6,028 nt of DNA from Anaerolineales bacterium (GTDB taxonomy: Bacteria > Chloroflexota > Anaerolineae > Anaerolineales > Villigracilaceae). Location of the stretch: assembly GCA_016789485.1 (NCBI GenBank), contig JAEURE010000179.1, positions 1 through 6,028 on the forward strand. The letters are read 5' to 3'. The position numbers and the translations under genes were made by a program. The notes under the pieces are model-generated. The model made no database searches. It was not told the DNA's origin and worked only from the letters and a program-made list of their open reading frames with translations. This document shows, one piece after another, positions 1-5,541 of the stretch. Every line of letters starts with the position of its first letter. The stretch's first letter is position 1.

Positions 1-250
1 CCGCCTGTCGCCGTTCATCGCCCCAAAAAATATCGAGCACACCTTCCAAAACATAGATCGCCACATCTTCTGCATAGTGGATATGAAGCGGCGTTTCATA
101 CCCAGGTGGGCATACCACATCGAATAAATTGAACGCACCTCCTGTCTGTTCTGCGCTCGCCTGAATGTTGACCAGCGCGCCCAACGACTCAAATCTTTGT
201 TCTCCATCGCTGAGCATGTACGGTTTGGTTTGGAGTGATGTCTTTTTCAT
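1..250 (-). CDS. Cupin-domain protein, 5' part only (runs off left edge)
   Basis: This is the first 83 residues of a small cupin protein; the remainder lies beyond base 1. Residues 49-58 (PPGYETPLHIH, starting P48) match the first cupin motif G(X)5HXH, with G50, H56 and H58. Residues 66-70 (YVLEG) give the glycine turn that follows. Together they mark the metal-site half of a cupin_2 barrel of the quercetinase-like type, probably a cytosolic protein. The metal-ligand Glu usual just before A-x-Y-V-L-E-G is Val63 here, although E61 and D62 lie beside it. The start is ATG at 250. An in-frame GTG at 256 is a real alternative, because a GGAG lies 9 bases upstream of it but 15 bases upstream of the ATG. 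The gene is divergent from the regulator at 325 and shares its 74-bp upstream region. Substrate and reaction cannot be assigned. The cupin call is firm; enzymatic activity is uncertain. Confidence 0.85.
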   Translation of the reverse strand, partial: MKKTSLQTKPYMLSDGEQRFESLGALVNIQASAEQTGGAFNLFDVVCPPGYETPLHIHYAEDVAIYVLEGVLDIFWGDERRQA

Positions 251-286
251 GCCCACATTAAACGACTCCAGGGCTTTCGCTGGGTC

Positions 287-310
287 ACACTTTGGTGTTA
301 CAAAAAGTGT
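287..310. repeat. Inverted repeat ACACTTT-N10-AAAGTGT, candidate operator
   Basis: The arms ACACTTT (287-293) and AAAGTGT (304-310) are perfect reverse complements separated by 10 bases. The right arm ends inside the extended -10 element of the regulator gene, so a protein bound here would block that promoter. The site lies between the divergent cupin and XRE-regulator genes, where an autoregulatory operator is expected. The arms are only 7 bp long and AT-rich, so chance remains possible. Confidence 0.45.
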
Positions 311-315
311 TACAA
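295..315. repeat. Tandem direct repeat GTGTTACAA, 12-bp period
   Basis: GTGTTACAA occurs at 295-303 and again, identically, at 307-315, with AAA between the copies. The 12-bp period is a little over one helical turn, so two protein subunits could sit side by side on nearly the same face. Each copy also contains TGTTACAA, which resembles an extended -10 promoter element. The repeat could therefore be a binding site, a duplicated promoter element, or both. The repeat itself is certain; its function is inferred. Confidence 0.55.
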
Positions 316-316
316 T
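308..316 (+). promoter_or_regulatory. Extended -10 promoter element (TGTTACAAT) of the XRE regulator
   Basis: TGTTACAAT fits the extended -10 consensus TGnTATAAT with one mismatch. No good -35 hexamer is visible 16-18 bases upstream, which is common when the TG extension is present. Transcription starting 7-9 bases downstream would begin at 323-325, at or next to the ATG of the regulator gene. The predicted mRNA would thus have essentially no leader. Confidence 0.5.
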
Positions 317-324
317 TTTTTGGC

Positions 325-2895
325 ATGAATACATTTGGCGAATGGCTTCGTGAACAACGCAATTCCCGCAAGCTCACGCGCGAGGAATTTGCAAACCGCG
401 TTGGATGTTCGGTTGCCATGCTGCGCAAGATCGAAGATGATGAGCGCAGACCCTCGGCTCAGATCGCCGAGCTGATCGCAAATTGCCTGGATATTCCATC
501 GGATGAACGGGAGACCTTCATCAAAGTAGCTCGCGGGGAATTAACGACCGAACGCCTCTTTCCCGTATCGAAGCAGGTTCAGCACCCAGACCTTCTCCCA
601 ACCCAAGCCTTATCTTCCAACCTGCCCAGCCTGCCCACCCCTCTGATCGGGCGTGAGAGTGAAGTGGGCGAACTCACCAAGACCCTGACCGACCCGCAAT
701 GCAAATTGTTAACCATCGTCGGGACTGGCGGTATAGGCAAGACACGTCTCGCCATTGAAACTGCTTCGCAGTGTCAATCTAAATTTGCGAATGGTACTTT
801 TTTTGTCCCGCTGGCTCCGATACAAGCATCGCGATTTATCATCCCCGTCATTGCCGATTCAATTGGATTTACCTTTCAAGGCGAAGGTTCGCTCGACCCC
901 AAGCCACAACTACTCAACTATCTCAACAATAAAGAGCTGCTCCTGCTCATTGATAATTTGGAGCATTTGCTCGCAGATACCTCAGTCCCCGAATTCTTTG
1001 CCGATCTGATGAGGCGAGCGCCGAACGTGAAGCTATTAGTCACATCACGTGAATCATTGGGTTTGCAAGGCGAGTGGATCTTTGAAGCCCAGGGTTTACC
1101 CATCCCTGAAAGTGAGCATGTGGAAGGCACGTCAGTAGAATTATTTCTGCAACGCGCCCGCCGCGCTCATGTGGGTTTCGATGCAACAACAGATGACTAT
1201 CCTGCCATCCTCCGAATTTGCAGGTTGGTGAATGGCACACCTCTCGGCATCGAACTCGCCGCTGCCTGGGTGCGAACTCTCTCCTGCGAAGAGATCGCGC
1301 AAGAGATAGAACGCGGCTTGGACTTCCTGTCTGCATCTTCCAAGGATATGCCCCCGCGCCACCGTTCGATGCGAGCAGTCTTCGACCATTCATGGAAATT
1401 ACTGCCTGAAGTGGAACAAAATGTTTTGCTTCGCCTCTCCATATTTCAAGGCGGGTTCTCACGCGAAGCAGCACAACAGGTTGCGAGCGCTTCACTTCCC
1501 ATTCTCTCGGCATTAGTCACAAAATCATTGGTGCGGAGAAGCGGCTCCGGGCGCTATGATCTGCACGAAGTTATCAGGCAGTATTCGTTCGAAGAGTTGT
1601 CGAACCAGCCCAAGGTTAAGAAAGAGGTGGCAGCTCGTCATGGTCATTATTTCATGGGGTATTTGCGTCAACAGGACTTACGTTTGCGAAGCGCTGAACA
1701 GCGCGAATCCCTGAACGAATTGATAGCGGATATCGATAACATCCGCAGTGCGCTGGAATGGGCACTTGCTCACAAGGAGTTCGCTCTCCTCGAAACGACT
1801 ATGCGTGCGTATTCGACGCTATATGACACCTTAGGTTGGGCGCAGGAAGCCCTCGATTATTTGGGCAAGGTCAGGGATGTTTTGGAATCAAAATCAACCC
1901 TTTCCAAAAAAGAAGAACTGGTTGCATTGGCTCATGTGCTTACCTCCCGCTCTCTGTTTGCACTGAGAGTGGGACAACAGACAGAAGCCACACTCATGCT
2001 CAACCGCAGTCTCGAAATTCTGCGTCCGATTAATGTACCGCATATTTTGGTCGAAGCGCTGACGTTCCTTGGCATCGTCACAATCATTACAGGTGACCTG
2101 CCTGGCGCGCTGGTGCTATTCAAGGAAGGTCTGCAAACCGCCAGAGATAGCGGTGACCATTGGTATGAAGCCTTATGCCTGACCGAAGTGGTTGGTGTTC
2201 ACCTGCTAACGGGTGAAGCGGAGGATATTCATGAGCAATTTCAACTTGCAGTGGAGGCATGGCGCAAAACTGGCGATTTGCGTTTTACAGCCTTCGGACT
2301 GACATCACTTAGCCTTGGCGCGATGGCTGCCCACAAATACGATGAAGCCCATGCAGCGTTGGAAGAAAGCATTGCGATCAATACTTCGCTTGGAGATCGG
2401 ATAGGGCTGGCAAATGCCTTTCGTGGATTGGGATTGGTGGAGCAGGCACAAGGGAAACATGTTCAAGCGTTGGATTCGTTTGCAAAAAGTCTGCGTTACT
2501 TCACAGAGTTGGGCGCTCGTTGGGATACCGCCCGTCTGTTTTCTGAGATAGGTCGCAGCACGTTCGCGCTGGGAAATGATACAGAAGCAGAACGTCTGTG
2601 GATCAAGTCTCTGCAACTTTCAATGGAAACCAATGGCATTTTGACCGCCCTGGATGTGCTCGTTGATTTTGCAGGATTGCACGCCACGCGCGGAAATATT
2701 CTTTACGCTTTGCAATTGGTTCTGATCTGCCTCGATCACCCCGCCTCTGTGCAGTCATCAAAAGTGAGAGGTGGGCAATTGGCCGTTGAATTGAAAGAGA
2801 AGATGACGGTGGAAGAAATACAGTCCGCGCAAAAGTTTGCTGAAGAGAGCATTCTTGAAAATGTCGTAAGAGAGATAGTAGCGGAGGCGCTGTAG
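325..2895 (+). CDS. XRE-family HTH / NB-ARC ATPase / TPR-repeat transcriptional regulator (STAND type)
   Basis: This is a cytosolic 856-residue signal-gated regulator. Residues 1-70 form an XRE helix-turn-helix, with core LTREEFANRVGCSV at 17-30 and RKIEDDERRPS following. A proline-rich linker leads to an NB-ARC module starting at LIGRE (107-111). Visible ATPase motifs are the P-loop GTGGIGKT (133-140, K139, T140), Walker B LLLLID (205-210, D210), sensor-like LLVTSR (237-242), the GLPL-equivalent GTPLGIELAA (304-313) and an MHD-equivalent LHE at 413-415. The winged-helix region is followed from about 440 to 830 by degenerate TPR-like helical repeats, recognisable by repeated G-x-x-x-x-A-L and S-L-x-x-x-x-x-x-G-D patterns. 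In the family, nucleotide exchange and ligand binding to the repeats control oligomerisation; the ligand here is unknown. The ATG at 325 is preferred because the family starts M-x-(S/T)-FGEWL. An in-frame TTG at 292 would add 11 unrelated residues and cover the promoter. No Shine-Dalgarno precedes the ATG. All ATPase motifs look intact. Confidence 0.93.
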   Translation: MNTFGEWLREQRNSRKLTREEFANRVGCSVAMLRKIEDDERRPSAQIAELIANCLDIPSDERETFIKVARGELTTERLFPVSKQVQHPDLLPTQALSSNLPSLPTPLIGRESEVGELTKTLTDPQCKLLTIVGTGGIGKTRLAIETASQCQSKFANGTFFVPLAPIQASRFIIPVIADSIGFTFQGEGSLDPKPQLLNYLNNKELLLLIDNLEHLLADTSVPEFFADLMRRAPNVKLLVTSRESLGLQGEWIFEAQGLPIPESEHVEGTSVELFLQRARRAHVGFDATTDDYPAILRICRLVNGTPLGIELAAAWVRTLSCEEIAQEIERGLDFLSASSKDMPPRHRSMRAVFDHSWKLLPEVEQNVLLRLSIFQGGFSREAAQQVASASLPILSALVTKSLVRRSGSGRYDLHEVIRQYSFEELSNQPKVKKEVAARHGHYFMGYLRQQDLRLRSAEQRESLNELIADIDNIRSALEWALAHKEFALLETTMRAYSTLYDTLGWAQEALDYLGKVRDVLESKSTLSKKEELVALAHVLTSRSLFALRVGQQTEATLMLNRSLEILRPINVPHILVEALTFLGIVTIITGDLPGALVLFKEGLQTARDSGDHWYEALCLTEVVGVHLLTGEAEDIHEQFQLAVEAWRKTGDLRFTAFGLTSLSLGAMAAHKYDEAHAALEESIAINTSLGDRIGLANAFRGLGLVEQAQGKHVQALDSFAKSLRYFTELGARWDTARLFSEIGRSTFALGNDTEAERLWIKSLQLSMETNGILTALDVLVDFAGLHATRGNILYALQLVLICLDHPASVQSSKVRGGQLAVELKEKMTVEEIQSAQKFAEESILENVVREIVAEAL

Positions 2896-2948
2896 TACAG
2901 ATCAGGCATGATGGTGCAAAATATCAAGGCGGGAAGATCCAACTCTCC

Positions 2949-3779
2949 TCACAATTCCCATGAGGGCTTCCACATGTAGACCAGCGCCAGTGTAACCACA
3001 ACAAAAAATAATCCAAGAGCGCCTGCCTCAAGCCCAAACTGTCCGCCAGTTAACCATTCGGGAGCTCCAGCAAAGATAGGTTTCAATAAACCTGATTGGT
3101 CTGTGCCGCTTACGCCAAAACCCAGTATTCCTCCCTGCATCAAATTCGCCATAAAATGCAGACCAAGAGGCATTGCCAGGCTTTTGGTGCGAATGAAAGC
3201 CAAGCCAAATATGAGCGATGCGAGAAAAATATTGATCTCAGCCAGGATTTTGGCATCACCTGTCATACCCGGATTATTCAAATGGGTGAGTAGGAAATAG
3301 CCAGCCAGGATCAATTGGGCTGGCCACTCGCCGAGCCCGGCGATGAGTCGTTGAAAGATGAATCCTCGAAACAACAACTCCTCCGCTACCGCAACTCCTG
3401 CAAAGAGGAACACAACTGATGCCAGGGTTGAGAAACCAATAGGATTCCATTGCCAATGGACCCAGCCAAAAATCCACATGATGAGCGCTGGAAAAAGCAT
3501 AAGCGCAGAACCTATCAAACCACCCAAACCAAGTTCCTTGAGCCAACGCACATCGAATTTTCCCAACAGTTCAGCTAGTGGTTTCCGGCGCAGCCACTGA
3601 CAGAATAACGAGGCAAGCACTACGATAACGGCTTGCAATCCAATGGAGACATCCATGGAGTGTTGTTGCGCAACCAGCAAAACTGGCATCAGCATTGCAG
3701 CAAGCACAAGAAAAAAGATCAGGATCCACCAGCCGTTACGTAACTGGCGTTCAGAATTCAGAAATGGATTAGTTGACAT
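2949..3779 (-). CDS. CPBP family intramembrane metalloprotease
   Basis: This 276-residue polytopic membrane protein has the full CPBP (Abi/CAAX-protease-like) signature. Motif 1 is EELLFR at 133-138 (E133, E134, R138), motif 2 is F162-x-x-x-H166 followed by NNPG, and motif 3 is H208-F-M-A-N212. The glutamates and histidines are the expected metal and catalytic residues, so it should be active. Hydrophobic segments lie near 17-36, 43-61, 84-106, 116-133, 153-166, 182-198 and 250-270. The C-terminal stretch with WLTGGQFGLEAG is also typical of bacterial members. Substrates are unknown for most bacterial CPBP proteins; known roles include prenyl-protein-like processing, bacteriocin self-immunity and cleavage of membrane-bound regulators. 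It is the last gene of the minus-strand run, 24 bp after the DUF2938 gene, and converges on the XRE regulator across 53 bp. The start is supported by AAAGGTG upstream. Confidence 0.92.
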   Translation of the reverse strand: MSTNPFLNSERQLRNGWWILIFFLVLAAMLMPVLLVAQQHSMDVSIGLQAVIVVLASLFCQWLRRKPLAELLGKFDVRWLKELGLGGLIGSALMLFPALIMWIFGWVHWQWNPIGFSTLASVVFLFAGVAVAEELLFRGFIFQRLIAGLGEWPAQLILAGYFLLTHLNNPGMTGDAKILAEINIFLASLIFGLAFIRTKSLAMPLGLHFMANLMQGGILGFGVSGTDQSGLLKPIFAGAPEWLTGGQFGLEAGALGLFFVVVTLALVYMWKPSWEL

Positions 3780-3783
3780 AGGA

Positions 3784-3790
3784 CACCTTT
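3784..3790 (-). promoter_or_regulatory. Ribosome binding site of the CPBP protease gene
   Basis: On the minus strand this reads AAAGGTG, ending 4 bases before the ATG at 3779. It lies in the 24-bp gap after the DUF2938 stop, so this gene can be translated independently although it probably shares the upstream transcript. Confidence 0.6.
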
Positions 3791-3803
3791 GTTAGACATA
3801 TAC

Positions 3804-4301
3804 TCATAATAACCAGTTGAGCAACAATCCGAACAGGTAAAGGCCGATGCCAAACGAAGTATGATTCATCAAACTACGAAGCCTGGCCTGCGTGGGGTTG
3901 GAAGTCTTTGATGAAGCCAATCCGAAACCAAATGCTGGCTGCATGATGAAGAATGGCATTAAGACCGTGACGATCCCGAATAGTACTGCGGGAATCAGTG
4001 TTGGATGCTGAAGCCAACCGTTGCCTACTATCGCAACAAAAGCAATAGCAAATGTGACACCAATCATGTAGTGGCCGATCCATCCTACCATGCATTCTGC
4101 GCTTTTCTGTGGTGTGGATGTGATACTTGAATGCCTAAAAATTCCTTCCGGCATGTATAGAAGCCAGCGCCCAACCAGACAGTAGTTGGGCGCTGTAATC
4201 CTAAAGAAATGTTTGAGAAACAGCGCCCATAGATCCGTGGTGAGAGTTGCACCAAGCCCAATGATGATCGTGCTCATGAGGGAGAGAGCCAGATTATTCA
4301 T
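3804..4301 (-). CDS. DUF2938-type integral membrane protein
   Basis: This 165-residue protein matches DUF2938 in length and pattern: GATLTTDLWAL near 17-27, GRWLLYMPEGIF at about 43-54, then GWIGHY, PFFIMQPAFGFGLASS and a C-terminal FGIGLYLFG stretch. It has about four hydrophobic segments, near 5-27, 74-95, 99-122 and 148-165, with a polar loop near 55-70. The function of the family is unknown. The start at 4301 overlaps the end of the small-protein gene by 8 bp (ATGAATAA on the minus strand). AGGTGA lies 3 bases upstream, inside that upstream gene, which indicates translational coupling. The CPBP gene follows after 24 bp. The family call rests on remembered pattern, not a search. Confidence 0.82.
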   Translation of the reverse strand: MNNLALSLMSTIIIGLGATLTTDLWALFLKHFFRITAPNYCLVGRWLLYMPEGIFRHSSITSTPQKSAECMVGWIGHYMIGVTFAIAFVAIVGNGWLQHPTLIPAVLFGIVTVLMPFFIMQPAFGFGLASSKTSNPTQARLRSLMNHTSFGIGLYLFGLLLNWLL

Positions 4302-4578
4302 GAGTCACCTGTTCATTACCTGACGTATCTTGCGAAGCAGGATCAACAGAATTTAACGAAAGTAACGGCATGCCCAGGTCGCGCACCTTCTTCAATACTC
4401 CATGCAGCGCGGCTTGGTCGATCATTGTGCCGGTCATCAGTGTATCGCCATTTTCTTCCAACGTGATGATCAATCCCTCAAACCAATCCATTCGCTGGCG
4501 GCTCAGATGTCCCTTGAGTCTGATCTGATAGACCGTGGGTTGATCTGCATCCCGATCAGGGCTGTGTTTGCTTGACAT
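4294..4578 (-). CDS. Small conserved protein (94 aa), predicted ferredoxin-like fold, function unknown
   Basis: This is a 94-residue soluble protein with no signal peptide or membrane segment. The core, residues 16-79, reads as strand ([10 protein letters not shown]), helix (RQRMDWFEG), strand (LIITLEEN), strand (DTLMTGTM), helix ([17 protein letters not shown]), strand (PLLSLNSVD). This beta-alpha-beta-beta-alpha-beta order suits a ferredoxin-like fold. Charged and polar tails flank it (1-15 and 80-94). I recall similar short proteins with W-F-x-G-L and D-Q-A-A-L-H-G motifs in Chloroflexota, but no established function. The ATG at 4578 is preferred because the conserved core follows closely. 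Earlier in-frame ATGs reach up to 4845 but would only translate the oxidoreductase gene out of frame. The gene overlaps the oxidoreductase end by 23 bp and the DUF2938 start by 8 bp. Its own ribosome site is weak (AGAAGA directly before the ATG), so coupled translation is likely. Confidence 0.85.
   Translation of the reverse strand: MSSKHSPDRDADQPTVYQIRLKGHLSRQRMDWFEGLIITLEENGDTLMTGTMIDQAALHGVLKKVRDLGMPLLSLNSVDPASQDTSGNEQVTHE
4305..4310 (-). promoter_or_regulatory. Ribosome binding site of the DUF2938 gene, inside the small-protein gene
   Basis: On the minus strand AGGTGA stands 3 bases before the ATG at 4301. It is embedded in the last codons of the small-protein gene, so ribosomes finishing that gene (stop at 4294-4296) are placed to reinitiate at the ATG. 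This supports both the DUF2938 start and coupling of the two genes. Confidence 0.55.
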
Positions 4579-5494
4579 TCTTCTGTTCCACAGCGATGAC
4601 GACATTGCCCTTTTTGTGTCCCGCATCGACATAGCGGTGCGCCTCGACCATCTCTTCCAGCGGATAGCATCGGTCAATGACCGCTTTGATCTCGCCCTTC
4701 TCGACCAATTCTTTGATGAAAACCAAGTTGTCCATGCTTTCCTTGGTACTGAGCTTGGCCATGGACACAAAGGTTCCGTTCGGCTTGAGGACTTTCGAAT
4801 TTTGTGATTCCGGAAATTTTGCAAGCGTGTCAAAGATGACGTCATATCGTTCTTCTACGGATGAAAAATCATCTTTTGTATAGTCGATAACATGATCCGC
4901 GCCTAGCGATTTCACCATCTCAATATTGGACGTACTACAAACTCCGGTCACATCTGCGCCAAAGTATTTGGCAAGCTGTACTGCGTACGTACCAACACTT
5001 CCGGAAGCACCGTAGATCAGCACTTTTTGTCCGGGTTGGACATTTCCTTTCCGAAGCATGCGCAATGCTGTAGTCGCGCCGATGGGCATAGCGGCAGCTT
5101 CTGCATACGTCGCATTGTTTGGCTTGGTCATCATCATAGCTTTTTCGGGCAGACATTTATATTCGGCATAGCCGCCAAAATTTTCCGTGAGGGTGGAGGC
5201 GAAGACCTGGTCGCCAACCTTGAAACGGGTTACATTTTTTCCGATCGCTTCCACTTCGCCCGCAAGTTCAGAGCCGAAGATCGGTTGTCTGGGTTTTGTG
5301 TTGCCCAGCGCAAGGCGGGCGGGGATCCATACTGCGGCAGGGACGGTAAAACTTCGCATTCGGAAATCCGCGGCGGTGACAGTTGTCGCGTGGACTTTGA
5401 CCAATACTTCATTGTCTTTGGGCGTCGGCTTCTCGATCTCTTTGAGTTGAAGAACTTCGGGACCACCGTATTGGGTTGCTACTATTGCTTTCAT
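4556..5494 (-). CDS. Zinc-free MDR-superfamily NAD(P)-dependent oxidoreductase (quinone oxidoreductase-like)
   Basis: This 312-residue cytosolic enzyme probably uses NAD(P)H to reduce quinones or activated alkenes, or acts as an alcohol dehydrogenase-like reductase. The N-terminal GroES-like domain (about 1-120) starts [17 protein letters not shown] and contains [12 protein letters not shown] at 74-85 and FKVGDQVFA at 91-99. The Rossmann domain carries the nucleotide loop G162-x-x-G165-x-x-G168. The C-terminal part has [10 protein letters not shown] (272-281) and the family-typical GHKKGNVV (292-299). The catalytic-zinc Cys is absent (TAADFRMR at 40-47) and there is no four-Cys structural zinc lobe, as in the QOR branch. 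Between TFVSM (241-245) and [10 protein letters not shown] (256-265) only about ten residues occur, whereas relatives I recall have a longer segment. A strong AAGGAG stands 6 bases before the ATG. The exact substrate and the NADH or NADPH preference cannot be read from the sequence. Confidence 0.92.
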   Translation of the reverse strand: MKAIVATQYGGPEVLQLKEIEKPTPKDNEVLVKVHATTVTAADFRMRSFTVPAAVWIPARLALGNTKPRQPIFGSELAGEVEAIGKNVTRFKVGDQVFASTLTENFGGYAEYKCLPEKAMMMTKPNNATYAEAAAMPIGATTALRMLRKGNVQPGQKVLIYGASGSVGTYAVQLAKYFGADVTGVCSTSNIEMVKSLGADHVIDYTKDDFSSVEERYDVIFDTLAKFPESQNSKVLKPNGTFVSMAKLSTKESMDNLVFIKELVEKGEIKAVIDRCYPLEEMVEAHRYVDAGHKKGNVVIAVEQKNVKQTQP

Positions 5495-5500
5495 TTTAGA

Positions 5501-5506
5501 CTCCTT
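5501..5506 (-). promoter_or_regulatory. Strong ribosome binding site of the MDR oxidoreductase gene
   Basis: On the minus strand AAGGAG sits 6 bases before the ATG at 5494, an optimal Shine-Dalgarno placement and the strongest in this window. It lies in an AT-rich 47-bp gap after the DUF2306 gene. TAATAT in the gap resembles a -10 element but no convincing -35 accompanies it, so I do not call an internal promoter. Confidence 0.7.
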
Positions 5507-5541
5507 ATTTTGAAAATATTAAGTGAACTTGATTTTGATAT

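Noticed and set aside
292..324. TTG at 292 as an earlier start for the regulator
   Set aside because: The added 11 residues do not fit the family N-terminus and would be encoded by the -10 element and repeats. The ATG at 325 directly precedes the conserved TFGEWL.
165..353. 62-residue plus-strand open frame crossing the divergent promoter
   Set aside because: It overlaps the cupin gene in antisense and the start of the regulator, and shows no domain. The cupin frame on the other strand is clearly the coding one.
1040..1513. 157-residue minus-strand open frame inside the regulator
   Set aside because: It has no family resemblance, high Arg/Gly composition, and lies opposite the NB-ARC coding sequence.
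325..2895. Antiphage NB-ARC (Avs or bNACHT-like) defence gene
   Set aside because: It has an XRE DNA-binding domain and no nuclease, protease or pore-forming effector, and no defence genes lie nearby. A transcription regulator fits better.
2896..2948. Possible bidirectional terminator in the convergent gap
   Set aside because: The only stem seen (GCATGATGGTGC) has 4 pairs including a wobble and no T-tract. Termination may be factor-dependent or lie within the genes.
4579..4845. In-frame upstream extension of the small-protein gene, giving a 183-residue open frame starting at 4845
   Set aside because: This stretch is rich in Ser/Arg/Lys/Trp low-complexity sequence and runs antiphase through the well-conserved MDR coding region. 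It is a shadow, and the conserved small-protein core begins only after 4578.
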